From assembly GCF_050337105.1 (NCBI RefSeq), contig NZ_JAKJSQ010000005.1, positions 124,001 to 188,000 of the forward strand: DNA of 64,000 bases. The letters are read 5' to 3'. A model generated the notes under the pieces. The model was not told the origin of the DNA, made no database searches, and saw nothing but the letters and a program-made list of their open reading frames with translations. Both the position numbers and the translations under genes were made by a program. Below are positions 1 through 8,722 of this stretch, piece after piece (position 1 is the stretch's first letter; each line of letters starts with the position of its first letter). The stretch is from Aliivibrio_A kagoshimensis. GTDB lineage: Bacteria > Pseudomonadota > Gammaproteobacteria > Enterobacterales > Vibrionaceae.

Positions 1-2037
1 GTCCATCATACGTATTTCAATGGCTCGCCCTCCAGGTCCCATAGTAGGCTGTTTAAATACTAACGTGACAGGCTCTGGAAGATCACCAACCTCTAAACGC
101 CACGCATCAATAAAGTCATCCAATAGAGAGTTTCGCTCTTCCGCCCCTAAAAAGTCTAAACGCACTGTCGCAAGGTGTGGTCCCGATTCATTGGCATCCG
201 CGTTTACATTAAACTGTTGCGTAATATGCTCTACCAGTTGACGTCCCCCTTCGTTATTTTCACTCCATGTTTTATTTAAGCGCTGCGCTGCAGTCACAAT
301 GTGTTCGACAACGAGCTCTGTTTGAGAGAGTGACGAGCCTGGGGGAAGGATGATTCTCGCTTCAGCAATATCCCCATCCAACTCAGGAAAGCCGACAAAC
401 TTTAGCGCGCCACCGGAAATAAGGGAAAAGGAGACAAGCAACATAGCGATGACACTGCCTAAGAATGCATAACGCCACTCCACGACCTTAGTCACCGCAT
501 AAACAAGCGTGGTATTTCGAAAGTGGTCAAAACGATCGAGCAGACGTTTTTTAAAACCAGACACAGGTTTATCATTTTTAGCTCTATGCAGCGAATGGGA
601 TAAATGGTTGGGTAAAATAAGAAATGCCTCTATTAAACTCAGGCTTAATACCAAGATCAGCACTTGAGGAACCACTCTTAATACCGCCCCCATCTCCCCT
701 TGCAGAAACATCAAGCTGCCAAAAATACAGACCGTAGTAAGGAAAGAGGAGATAACCCCCGGCATCACTTTTTTGACCCCATTATACACCGCATCATCTA
801 TCTCTTGCCCTCGGTCCAAATGAGAGGCAATAGACTCTGCAATAACGATAGCATCGTCCATCATGATCCCTATCGCCATTAATAACGCAACCAAAGACAT
901 GATATTAATAGAGAGACCTAAGCTGGCCATTAAAAACAGACCACCAAGAAAAGCAACCGGAAGGCCTGCTGCAACCCAAAAGGAGTATCGTAGAGTAAAA
1001 AATAGCCACATGGTTAAAAAAACAAGGGTGATACCCTGCCAACCATTACTCACCATCATAGTGAGGCGATCCCATAATAGTGAAGAGAGATCATTGGTCA
1101 TTTCCAGTGTCACGCCATCCGGGGCAACCGACTGTTGATAAGTGACAAATTCAGCCACTCTCTCCTTAATTCTCAATGCATCATCAGATTTATTTTTACT
1201 CACTTTCAATACTGCTGAGGGATTACCGTTGAAGATAATCTTCTGTTCGTCGAGTTCAAAACGGTCACTGATCGTGGCAATATCCCCCAAGCGGATCAGA
1301 GCGCCACTCTCAGAGGCACCCATCACGATAGTAGCCAGTTCAACAGGGGTTGTTTTTCTTTCATCAAAGCGAATTAAGAAGTTCTTTTCTGGCGTTTCAA
1401 TGCTTCCGCTCGGTAATTTAATATTTTGTGCAGCCAGTTTATTGGCTATATCATTAACGTTGAGACCTAGCTGACGAATCGCGACCTCATCTAACTCAAC
1501 TCGGTATTGATGATCAGAGAACCCAGTCACTCTGACCAAGGCAACGTCATAATCCAGTTTTAAGATTAACTTCAGCTTCTCAGCATACGCTTTTAGTTCA
1601 GGCCAGGTTGTTTTGGCAGAGATCGCCACATCAACCACGGGTTCATTCCAATCCAATTCCTGCACAATCGGAGACTCTATCTCTTTTGGGAAGTCATTGA
1701 TGGCATTGATCTGTGTCTGCACATCCACTAACATCCTGCCAATATCCGTTTTTTCGTTCAGCTTGATCACTAAACGAGCTGAGCCTTCAACCGCTTCACA
1801 TCGGGTCTCTTCAATATTACCAAGACCATCGACGGCATCTTCCATCCTCACACAGATACTCTCTTCAACCTCTTGAGGAGAGGCACCAGGATACACAACT
1901 CCTGCTGATATATAGAGTGGACTAAATTCAGGAAACGTTTCACGCTTTACCTGAGACAGTGACACTACGCCTAATAACAGCAGACTCAACATGAGCAGAT
2001 TAGCGGCCGTCGGGTGTCTGGCAAAGAACTTAATCAT
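1..2037 (-). CDS. RND efflux transporter permease (partial, C-terminus beyond the window)
   Basis: Inner-membrane RND drug/proton antiporter of the AcrB type. Reading leftward from an ATG at 2037 gives 679 codons with no stop before the window edge; full-length members have about 1,000 to 1,050 residues, so roughly one third is missing. The start reads MIKFFARHPTAANLLMLSLL, the usual cytoplasmic lead-in and first membrane helix. The TM4 motif GIMMDDAIVIAE carries adjacent Asp394 and Asp395, the proton-relay pair (AcrB D407/D408). A first periplasmic porter region precedes it and the large loop after TM7-8 begins before the edge. The start overlaps the stop of the upstream membrane-fusion gene by one base (TAATG), so the two are probably translationally coupled. 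The substrate cannot be told from sequence. No outer-membrane channel gene is in view; such pumps often use a TolC encoded elsewhere. Confidence 0.93.
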   Translation of the reverse strand, partial: MIKFFARHPTAANLLMLSLLLLGVVSLSQVKRETFPEFSPLYISAGVVYPGASPQEVEESICVRMEDAVDGLGNIEETRCEAVEGSARLVIKLNEKTDIGRMLVDVQTQINAINDFPKEIESPIVQELDWNEPVVDVAISAKTTWPELKAYAEKLKLILKLDYDVALVRVTGFSDHQYRVELDEVAIRQLGLNVNDIANKLAAQNIKLPSGSIETPEKNFLIRFDERKTTPVELATIVMGASESGALIRLGDIATISDRFELDEQKIIFNGNPSAVLKVSKNKSDDALRIKERVAEFVTYQQSVAPDGVTLEMTNDLSSLLWDRLTMMVSNGWQGITLVFLTMWLFFTLRYSFWVAAGLPVAFLGGLFLMASLGLSINIMSLVALLMAIGIMMDDAIVIAESIASHLDRGQEIDDAVYNGVKKVMPGVISSFLTTVCIFGSLMFLQGEMGAVLRVVPQVLILVLSLSLIEAFLILPNHLSHSLHRAKNDKPVSGFKKRLLDRFDHFRNTTLVYAVTKVVEWRYAFLGSVIAMLLVSFSLISGGALKFVGFPELDGDIAEARIILPPGSSLSQTELVVEHIVTAAQRLNKTWSENNEGGRQLVEHITQQFNVNADANESGPHLATVRLDFLGAEERNSLLDDFIDAWRLEVGDLPEPVTLVFKQPTMGPGGRAIEIRMMD

Positions 2038-3353
2038 TACGAACCCCCTCCTGCCTGCTGCGGTTTAATCGTCCGTAGCTTCATGCCATTAATCGCAGGA
2101 AGAATATCATTCATGATTAATTGATCCCCCGAAGAGAGGCCCGCAGTAATCACCACCTGATTATCTCTTCGAAATAAAATCGTTATCGGCTGAATAATCA
2201 ACCGACTGTCACTGCTAAGTAAATAGATATGGCTTCCATGCACTGCACTTTCAGGCACGACCCATTGGTCTGATGCAGACCCTTCAATAACAGCTTTAAC
2301 AAACATACCGTTCACCAATGGCGGTGGTGTGCTTGGCTTTAGTGTTCGATAGTCTTGTTCAATTTCTAAAATAATACCGACGGTGGCTTGGTTTGGGTCG
2401 ACGGTTTCGCTAATACGAGCGACATGCGCTTGCCACTCAACATTGAAACGACCACTGCTTAATAACACTCTGGCTTTTAAGGGTAAAGCATCAATATTAG
2501 GCATCCCTTGTTCATTTAAGGTAAACGTGGTGAAGCTTTTCGCTAACGTTTGCATATCATGCAATGAGACTTGGGCTTCCATCTCCATGGTTTCAATACC
2601 ATGGGCAATAAACATCGCCTGTTGCAGGTTAACCACTTGGTCCGCTTCAATGTCCACCTCAGCAATACGCACATCAACAGGGAGTACAATGCTGGTTTTC
2701 TCTAGCGACCGCTGCGCCTCTTTTAATTTCGCTTGATTCACTTTCACCATCGCATGGGCAACTTTACGTTCATCCGGCAACAGTAATATTTGATTATTAA
2801 TATCAAGCACCACTTTTTGTTGCGCCAAATAGGATTGATTCTGTTGGTCCAAATCAGACGTGGACGTTAACCCTCTTTTCTGTAAGTTCACTTTTCGGTC
2901 CAGTTCCTTTTTACTGATGCCTAAGCGTGTTTTCTCAATGGATAAGGTATTACGGATATTTTTCTCTTCGAGATCCACTTTTGCCAGTTGGGTTTGGCTT
3001 GAGCTTAAATCAGCCTCAGCTTGCGCCAGTTTTAGTTCATAATCTAATGGATCAATACGAAGCACCTCCGTACCAGCGACCAGCACATTCCCTTTATTTA
3101 ATTCAGGGTGACGATAAACCACTTTACCTGAGACCTCTGCAATGGCTTTCCACTCTAACTTTGGTCTGATTTTGCCAAAGCCAATGACAAGAGGTGCGAT
3201 AGATTTCGGTTCTAACGTCACCGTTTTTACTACTTGAGAGCGATCTTCTAAAGGTTTAACTTCCGCATCAGGGCGCATCTTAGTGACTGCGACAAGGATC
3301 ATCACCCCTAACGCCACAACGGGAAAAAATAACCACTTACGAGGTAACTTCAT
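2037..3353 (-). CDS. RND efflux periplasmic adaptor (HlyD/membrane-fusion family)
   Basis: Periplasmic adaptor linking the RND pump to an outer-membrane channel; 438 residues. It has one N-terminal membrane anchor (about residues 8-25) and no lipobox cysteine. A biotinyl-lipoyl-like half (GKVVYRHPELNKGNVLVAG, about 90-110) is followed by a long charged, Gln/Leu-rich stretch (about 115-215) expected to form the alpha-helical coiled-coil hairpin, and then by beta-barrel and membrane-proximal domains. The C-terminus is Gly-rich. The ATG overlaps the TGA of the tetR-type gene (ATGA), and its own stop overlaps the pump start, so all three genes form one tight operon with the regulator first. Confidence 0.93.
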   Translation of the reverse strand: MKLPRKWLFFPVVALGVMILVAVTKMRPDAEVKPLEDRSQVVKTVTLEPKSIAPLVIGFGKIRPKLEWKAIAEVSGKVVYRHPELNKGNVLVAGTEVLRIDPLDYELKLAQAEADLSSSQTQLAKVDLEEKNIRNTLSIEKTRLGISKKELDRKVNLQKRGLTSTSDLDQQNQSYLAQQKVVLDINNQILLLPDERKVAHAMVKVNQAKLKEAQRSLEKTSIVLPVDVRIAEVDIEADQVVNLQQAMFIAHGIETMEMEAQVSLHDMQTLAKSFTTFTLNEQGMPNIDALPLKARVLLSSGRFNVEWQAHVARISETVDPNQATVGIILEIEQDYRTLKPSTPPPLVNGMFVKAVIEGSASDQWVVPESAVHGSHIYLLSSDSRLIIQPITILFRRDNQVVITAGLSSGDQLIMNDILPAINGMKLRTIKPQQAGGGS

Positions 3354-4015
3354 TCGCTTCTTCCTTGCTTATTATCAATCGTTTCAACATTTATGAACCC
3401 TTCCGTCATCAGTGTTATATTGTGCTCTATCAAACGATTTAAAAATGCTTCATTAAGCTCAATACCATGTAAAACTAACAGTGGCGGTGGCGCTACAAAC
3501 GGGAATACCATCAAACTAATGTAAGAGACTCGACATAGCTGGGGATCCAGCCCTTTTTTAAGCACCCCGCTTTCGATTAACTTATCAAAAATGACATCTT
3601 GAGCAGGTTTAGTGATATCTAAGAACACTTTCTCCAACAGTTCTCTTTGCACTTCTGAAGGAGGCATGTTCATGACTTGTGCTATCAAACGAGGGAACTT
3701 GGGCACCTTTACCATCTCCTGATAGTAGGTTCTCATCAAATCGAGAAAATTTTTATGACTCGCATCTTCAGTCAACTTTTGCATCTGCAACTGCATAGGA
3801 CGCAATGTCTCTCGCAGCATGGTTTCAAATAATCCCGCTTTATTACCGAAGTAGTAACGTATCATCGCGATATTCACCTCAGCACGATCGGCGATTAAGC
3901 GTGTCGATACCTTGTCGTATGAGTGAATGACAAATAACTCACGAGCTTGCTGAATCAAACGTTCTCTCACGTCGGAGTTTTGAGGAGGGCGCCCTGCTTT
4001 TCGGCTCTTCACCAT
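3350..4015 (-). CDS. TetR/AcrR-family transcriptional regulator of the RND operon
   Basis: DNA-binding repressor of 221 residues. The N-terminal helix-turn-helix domain covers about residues 10-60 (KVSTRLIADRAEVNIAMIRY, then YFGNKAGLF), followed by a helical ligand-binding and dimerisation domain. The frame is open further upstream, but I place the start at the ATG at 4015, because MVKSRKAGRPP is a typical TetR opening and the extra 22 residues would be an unusual hydrophobic extension. It is the first gene of the operon, and its stop overlaps the adaptor start (ATGA). Two matching palindromes sit just upstream, at 4030-4049 and 4096-4111. The inference is an autorepressor that controls the whole efflux operon and is released by an unknown ligand. 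Confidence 0.9.
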   Translation of the reverse strand: MVKSRKAGRPPQNSDVRERLIQQARELFVIHSYDKVSTRLIADRAEVNIAMIRYYFGNKAGLFETMLRETLRPMQLQMQKLTEDASHKNFLDLMRTYYQEMVKVPKFPRLIAQVMNMPPSEVQRELLEKVFLDITKPAQDVIFDKLIESGVLKKGLDPQLCRVSYISLMVFPFVAPPPLLVLHGIELNEAFLNRLIEHNITLMTEGFINVETIDNKQGRSE

Positions 4016-4029
4016 ATCGCGTCTCAATA

Positions 4030-4049
4030 AATTAATCAGATGATTAATT
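4030..4049. promoter_or_regulatory. Putative TetR operator 1
   Basis: Inverted repeat with arms AATTAATCA and TGATTAATT around a central GA, 15 bases upstream of the chosen tetR start. It shares the TTAATCA-N2-TGATTAA core with a second site 64 bp away (centre to centre). The position suggests autorepression by the adjacent TetR protein. AT-rich palindromes can arise by chance; the matching second copy is the main argument. Confidence 0.55.
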
Positions 4050-4095
4050 ATAGAAAAAAAACCAACAAATAAGCAGCACAATAATTCACCACTAT

Positions 4096-4111
4096 TTAAT
4101 CAATTGATTAA
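4096..4111. promoter_or_regulatory. Putative TetR operator 2
   Basis: Perfect 16-bp palindrome TTAATCAATTGATTAA, about 80 bp upstream of the tetR start. It carries the same half-site as the 4030-4049 repeat. The pair probably flanks or covers the promoter of the tetR-adaptor-pump operon. Confidence 0.55.
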
Positions 4112-4318
4112 TTACTAGCTCCTCCTCCCTTTCATGTCAGTGACACCAACTAATTAAGAAAAAAACATTACAATTTTTTAACCTGAACATAGGTAGATGC
4201 ATGAACGTCTAATCTACACACGACACTCCAAACAGAACTTTAAACCAAATAAAAAAGTAAAATCAGTATAAACCAAATGAGCTTGAGACTTTACTCCGCA
4301 AATAATAGCTTTTCTTGT
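4112..4318. other. Intergenic region between the efflux operon and the leu promoter
   Basis: About 200 bases of AT-rich DNA between the divergent tetR and leu transcription units. Short open frames exist on both strands, but none has a convincing ribosome binding site or recognisable product. No leuO-type regulator gene lies here. I see no hairpin terminator or known binding site beyond the operators and promoter listed separately. Confidence 0.5.
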
Positions 4319-4347
4319 TTGACGCTCAGAATAAATTACGGTAAATA
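4319..4347 (+). promoter_or_regulatory. Sigma-70 promoter of the leu operon
   Basis: TTGACG at 4319-4324 and TAAATA at 4342-4347 are separated by 17 bp, close to the sigma-70 consensus. Transcription would begin near 4354, about 25 bases before the leader peptide start, as expected for an attenuated amino-acid operon. Confidence 0.65.
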
Positions 4348-4379
4348 TGGTGTTAATAATGTATATATGGATTTGTGTC

Positions 4380-4442
4380 ATGCTATTTTCTTCATCTCGA
4401 CTTCTAAGCCTCCTCCTTATCGTGACCAGATCGCGCGGGTAG
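4380..4442 (+). CDS. leuL: leu operon leader peptide
   Basis: A 20-codon reading frame beginning MLFSSS and ending in SRG before a TAG stop. It contains a Leu pair (codons 8-9, CTT CTA) and a Leu triplet (codons 11-13, CTC CTC CTT), six Leu in all. It lies between the promoter and a hairpin terminator in front of leuA, the arrangement of an amino-acid-sensing attenuator. The ribosome binding site is weak. An overlapping frame starting at 4368 lacks the Leu cluster and runs through the terminator, so it is unlikely to be the leader. The family role (ribosome stalling at Leu codons when charged leucyl-tRNA is scarce) is established; its action here is inferred. Confidence 0.8.
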   Translation: MLFSSSRLLSLLLIVTRSRG

Positions 4443-4470
4443 CTTGTTGGTTGAAAACCACACAAATTCT

Positions 4471-4497
4471 AAAACCCGCCCTGAAGCGGGTTTTTTT
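4471..4497 (+). terminator. Transcription attenuator before leuA
   Basis: Stem AAAACCCGC (4471-4479), loop CCTGAA and GCGGGTTTT (4486-4494), followed by further T. The upstream segment GCGGGT (4435-4440), which ends in the leader stop codon, is complementary to ACCCGC (4474-4479), the left arm of this hairpin. It can therefore form an antiterminator when the ribosome stalls earlier, on the Leu codons. Confidence 0.85.
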
Positions 4498-4579
4498 GTA
4501 ACTATGGTTATTTAAAACACATCATTCTTAATAATATATTGGATAACATTCGATTCTATATCGACATAAGGAAGCAGCC

Positions 4580-6124
4580 ATGAACGATCAAGTGATAATT
4601 TTCGACACCACCTTACGTGATGGCGAGCAAGCGTTATCTGCAAGCTTAACGGTTAAAGAGAAATTGCAAATCGCCTATGCACTTGAACGACTGGGCGTTG
4701 ATGTGATTGAAGCAGGCTTTCCTGTCTCTTCGCCTGGCGATTTTGAATCGGTTCAAACCATTGCTAAAAATATCAAAAACAGCCGGATTTGTGCTCTGGC
4801 TCGTGCGGTATCAAAAGACATTGATGTCGCAGCAGAGTCATTGAAAGTGGCTGAGGCGTTTCGTATCCATACTTTTATCTCCACCTCAACCGTGCACGTA
4901 CAAGATAAGCTGCGACGTAGTTACGAAGATGTAGTTGAAATGGGTGTCGCTGCCGTAAAGCGTGCTAGAAACTATACCGATGACGTTGAGTTCTCATGTG
5001 AAGATGCTGGCCGAACTCCTATTGATAACTTGTGCCGTATGGTCGAAGCCGCGATTGACGCAGGTGCTTCTACGATCAATATCCCTGACACAGTAGGTTA
5101 TACGGTACCTGGTGAGTTTGGCGCCATTATCGAAACCCTATTCAATCGTGTTCCTAATATTGATAAAGCGATAATCTCAGTCCATTGCCATGATGATTTA
5201 GGCATGTCTGTTGCCAACTCAATCTCTGCGGTTCAAGCAGGGGCTCGTCAAATTGAAGGCACCATTAATGGTTTGGGCGAACGAGCGGGTAACTGTGCAC
5301 TTGAAGAGATCGCGATGATCATCAAAACTCGCTCAGAGCTGTTAGGGGTACACACCAATATTCAACATAAAGAGATACACCGCACCAGTCACCTTATCAG
5401 CCAGCTTTGCAACATGCCGATTCAAAGCAACAAGGCCGTTGTGGGTAGCAATGCTTTTAGCCACTCTTCAGGCATTCACCAAGATGGTATCTTAAAAAAT
5501 AAAAACACTTACGAAATCATGACCCCTGAATCGATAGGTCTAAAAAACCAAGCGTTGAATCTAACCAGTCGTTCTGGACGTGCTGCAGTGAAAAGTCACA
5601 TGGATGCCATGGGTTATCGAGAAGATGAGTATAAGCTGGACGAGTTATATACCGACTTCTTGAAGCTTGCAGATCGTAAAGGTCAAGTTTTCGACTATGA
5701 CTTAGAGGCTTTGATGCACTTCTCTAACCTTAGGGATGAAGACGATTTCTTTAAAATAAACTACTTGAGCGTTCAATCAGGTAGCATCATGGCAACCACC
5801 AGCATTAAGTTACAGTGCGGAGACGTAGAGAAGAGTGAGGCCGCGGTCGGCAACGGCCCAGTCGATGCACTGTATCAATGTATTTACCGCTTAACAGGGT
5901 ATGAAATTGTACTGGATAAATTTGACCTAACCGCTAAAGGTGAAGGTGAAGATGGCCTAGGGCAAGCTGATATTATTGCCAATTATAAAGGTCGAAAATA
6001 CCACGGCACTGGGCTTGCAACCGACATCGTTGAAGCATCAGGGCAAGCACTACTGCACGTAATCAACAGCATTCATCGAGCGAATCAGATTGTTGATATC
6101 AAAAGTCAAAAAGTGCAGCACTAA
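4580..6124 (+). CDS. leuA: 2-isopropylmalate synthase
   Basis: Condenses acetyl-CoA with 2-oxoisovalerate to 2-isopropylmalate, the committed step of leucine synthesis; cytoplasmic. The 514-residue length fits the bacterial long form. The N-terminal HMGL-like TIM barrel (about 5-270) has FDTTLRDGEQ at 8-17 and the metal-binding HCH at 202-204 (SVHCHDDLG). A linker with a conserved GIHQDG motif follows, and the C-terminal LeuA allosteric domain (about 390-510) binds leucine for feedback inhibition. The ATG follows a clear AAGGAAG ribosome binding site. It is the first structural gene after the attenuator, and leuB follows after 57 bases. Expected regulation is attenuation plus leucine feedback. 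Confidence 0.98.
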   Translation: MNDQVIIFDTTLRDGEQALSASLTVKEKLQIAYALERLGVDVIEAGFPVSSPGDFESVQTIAKNIKNSRICALARAVSKDIDVAAESLKVAEAFRIHTFISTSTVHVQDKLRRSYEDVVEMGVAAVKRARNYTDDVEFSCEDAGRTPIDNLCRMVEAAIDAGASTINIPDTVGYTVPGEFGAIIETLFNRVPNIDKAIISVHCHDDLGMSVANSISAVQAGARQIEGTINGLGERAGNCALEEIAMIIKTRSELLGVHTNIQHKEIHRTSHLISQLCNMPIQSNKAVVGSNAFSHSSGIHQDGILKNKNTYEIMTPESIGLKNQALNLTSRSGRAAVKSHMDAMGYREDEYKLDELYTDFLKLADRKGQVFDYDLEALMHFSNLRDEDDFFKINYLSVQSGSIMATTSIKLQCGDVEKSEAAVGNGPVDALYQCIYRLTGYEIVLDKFDLTAKGEGEDGLGQADIIANYKGRKYHGTGLATDIVEASGQALLHVINSIHRANQIVDIKSQKVQH

Positions 6125-6181
6125 TTAAGTAACAACTTATGGCAACACAGTCATCATAAATTAATCAGGAGAGAGATAACC

Positions 6182-7270
6182 ATGGCAGGCAACAGCTATA
6201 AAATTGCAGTTTTACCCGGTGACGGCATTGGCCCAGAAGTAATGGAACAAGCGCATAAAGTCTTGGATGCAATTTCAAAGAAGCACAGCATCACCTTTGA
6301 TAAAACGCAGTATGATGTAGGGGGGATTGCTATTGATAATCACGGCTGCCCGCTACCTGAAAGTACTTTAAAGGGGTGTGAAGCGTCCGATGCGATACTT
6401 TTTGGTTCTGTCGGCGGCCCAAAATGGGAACACCTTGCTCCAAACGATCAACCTGAACGTGGTGCTCTGTTGCCACTTCGCAAGCACTTCCAACTGTTTT
6501 GTAACCTTCGTCCTGCACAAATTCATGCTGGATTGGAAAATTTCTCACCACTTCGTGCTGATATCTCAGAACGTGGTTTTGACATCGTCGTAGTACGTGA
6601 GTTAACTGGTGGTATCTACTTTGGTGAGCCGAAAGGACGTGAAGGCCAAGGTCCAGAAGAGAAAGCCTTTGATACCGAGGTGTATCACCGCTATGAGATT
6701 GAGCGCATTGCAAAAATCGCTTTTGAATCAGCCATGTTACGCAGCAAAAATGTCTACTCAATTGATAAAGCAAACGTGTTACAGAGCTCTATTTTATGGC
6801 GTGAAGTGGTAGAGGAAGTGGCGAAAGATTACCCTGAAGTCGCTTTAAACCACATCTATATTGATAATGCGACCATGCAATTAATTAAAGATCCTTCCCA
6901 GTTTGATGTCATGCTGTGCTCGAACATCTTTGGCGATATTATCTCAGATGAGTGTGCGATGATTACTGGTTCAATGGGCATGCTTCCATCCGCCAGCTTA
7001 AATCAAAGCAAATTTGGTCTGTATGAACCTGCAGGAGGCTCCGCACCGGATATAGCAGGAAAGAACATTGCCAATCCAGTGGCTCAAATTCTGTCGGCAG
7101 CACTTATGCTTCGTTACAGTTTACATGAAGACCAAGCGGCTACTGACATTGAAAAAGCAGTCTCTAAAGCACTTGAAGCCGGCGAACTAACTGCCGACCT
7201 AGCCGGAAACGCTACCCCATTAAGTACCAGTGAAATGGGCGATAAGATCGCAAACTACATCTTAGATTAA
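6182..7270 (+). CDS. leuB: 3-isopropylmalate dehydrogenase
   Basis: NAD-dependent oxidative decarboxylation of 3-isopropylmalate to 2-oxoisocaproate. At 362 residues it matches the family. It opens with the conserved VLPGDGIGPEV (about 10-20), has the substrate-binding ELTGGIYFG segment (about 140-148), and the C-terminal EPAGGSAPDIAGK cofactor motif (about 281-293). An AGGAGAG ribosome binding site precedes the ATG. Second gene of leuABCD, 41 bases before leuC. Confidence 0.98.
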   Translation: MAGNSYKIAVLPGDGIGPEVMEQAHKVLDAISKKHSITFDKTQYDVGGIAIDNHGCPLPESTLKGCEASDAILFGSVGGPKWEHLAPNDQPERGALLPLRKHFQLFCNLRPAQIHAGLENFSPLRADISERGFDIVVVRELTGGIYFGEPKGREGQGPEEKAFDTEVYHRYEIERIAKIAFESAMLRSKNVYSIDKANVLQSSILWREVVEEVAKDYPEVALNHIYIDNATMQLIKDPSQFDVMLCSNIFGDIISDECAMITGSMGMLPSASLNQSKFGLYEPAGGSAPDIAGKNIANPVAQILSAALMLRYSLHEDQAATDIEKAVSKALEAGELTADLAGNATPLSTSEMGDKIANYILD

Positions 7271-7311
7271 ATCATAATAATAAGAGCTGTGAAGAGCAAA
7301 AGGAAAACGCA

Positions 7312-8712
7312 ATGTCAAAAACACTATACGAAAAAGTTTATGATGCCCATGTCGCCGTTGCGGCAAAAGGCGAAACACCGATTTTGTACATTGACCGTCA
7401 TTTAGTCCATGAGGTGACCTCCCCACAAGCCTTTGATGGTTTGCGAGAGAAAGGACGTGTCGTTCGTCAAACAGGAAAAACCTTCGCCACAATGGATCAT
7501 AACGTCTCCACGCAGACCAAAGACATTAATGCGTGTGGCGAGATGGCGAAAATACAGATGGAGACATTGGCAAAAAACTGTGAAGAGTTTGGTGTCACTC
7601 TGTATGACTTGAACCACAAGTATCAAGGCATTGTGCATGTTATGGGTCCAGAGCTAGGCATTACTCTACCGGGTATGACCATCGTCTGTGGCGACTCGCA
7701 CACTGCGACCCACGGTGCATTCGGTTCTCTGGCATTTGGTATTGGTACCTCTGAAGTAGAGCACGTTTTAGCAACACAAACGCTGAAACAAGCCAAAGCC
7801 AAAACCATGAAGATCGAAGTCAAAGGAAAGGTCGCTAAAGGGATCACCGCCAAAGATATCGTATTGGCGATTATTGGTAAAACCACCGCTGCAGGTGGTA
7901 CGGGTTACGTAGTTGAGTTTTGTGGTGAAGCCATCACAGATTTGACTATGGAAGGTCGAATGACCGTCTGTAATATGGCGATCGAGTTGGGTGCAAAAGC
8001 AGGACTTATTGCTCCGGATCAAACCACATTCGACTACATTAAAGATCGTAAATTTTCACCATCGGGTGCCGATTACGATGCCGCTGTTGAGTACTGGTCA
8101 AGCCTGAAAACAGATGATAACGCCACGTTTGATGCCGTTGTTACTTTAGACGCCAGTGAGATTAAACCTCAAGTCACTTGGGGAACCAATCCAGGCCAAG
8201 TTATTCCGATTAATACCATCATTCCTGGTCCTGACGACTTCTCTGATCCCGTTGAGAAAGCCTCTGCTGAAAAAGCGCTGGCTTATATGGGATTAGAAGC
8301 AGGCAAAAATCTGTCTGACTTCCCTATTGATAAAGTGTTCATCGGGTCGTGCACTAATTCACGCATAGAAGATATGCGTGCAGCAGCAAAAGTCGCTAAA
8401 GGTCGCTCGGTTGCCAGCCATGTCCAAGCTTTAGTCGTACCTGGCTCTGAGCAGGTAAAAGCGCAAGCCGAAGCTGAAGGATTAGATAAAATCTTCATCG
8501 AAGCAGGTTTTGAGTGGCGTCTACCAGGTTGTTCAATGTGTCTTGCCATGAACAATGACAGACTAGGTCCACATGAACGTTGTGCATCAACCAGCAACCG
8601 TAACTTTGAAGGTCGCCAAGGTCGTGATGGACGTACTCACCTAGTCAGCCCAGCGATGGCTGCCGCCGCGGCTTGTGCAGGCCACTTTGTTGATATTCAA
8701 GATTTAGATTAA
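7312..8712 (+). CDS. leuC: 3-isopropylmalate dehydratase large subunit
   Basis: Large subunit of the aconitase-like isomerase that converts 2- to 3-isopropylmalate together with LeuD. It is 466 residues long. The three [4Fe-4S] ligands are visible: Cys347 in GSCTNSR, and Cys407 and Cys410 in PGCSMC. The conserved CGDSHTATHGA substrate motif lies near residue 130. The start has an AAAGGAAAA ribosome binding site, and the gene ends 10 bases before leuD, fitting co-translation of the two subunits. Confidence 0.98.
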   Translation: MSKTLYEKVYDAHVAVAAKGETPILYIDRHLVHEVTSPQAFDGLREKGRVVRQTGKTFATMDHNVSTQTKDINACGEMAKIQMETLAKNCEEFGVTLYDLNHKYQGIVHVMGPELGITLPGMTIVCGDSHTATHGAFGSLAFGIGTSEVEHVLATQTLKQAKAKTMKIEVKGKVAKGITAKDIVLAIIGKTTAAGGTGYVVEFCGEAITDLTMEGRMTVCNMAIELGAKAGLIAPDQTTFDYIKDRKFSPSGADYDAAVEYWSSLKTDDNATFDAVVTLDASEIKPQVTWGTNPGQVIPINTIIPGPDDFSDPVEKASAEKALAYMGLEAGKNLSDFPIDKVFIGSCTNSRIEDMRAAAKVAKGRSVASHVQALVVPGSEQVKAQAEAEGLDKIFIEAGFEWRLPGCSMCLAMNNDRLGPHERCASTSNRNFEGRQGRDGRTHLVSPAMAAAAACAGHFVDIQDLD

Positions 8713-8722
8713 GGAGCTGATT

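Noticed and set aside
4214..4465. Minus-strand frame of 83 codons opposite the leu leader
   Set aside because: Lies across the promoter, leader and attenuator of leuA; no ribosome binding site or recognisable sequence.
4277..4501. Plus-strand frame of 74 codons covering the leu leader
   Set aside because: It runs through the attenuator hairpin and lacks a Leu cluster and a ribosome binding site; the 20-codon frame at 4380 fits a leader far better.
6330..6773. Long minus-strand frame inside leuB
   Set aside because: Entirely inside a well-conserved gene, with no ribosome binding site; a codon-use shadow.
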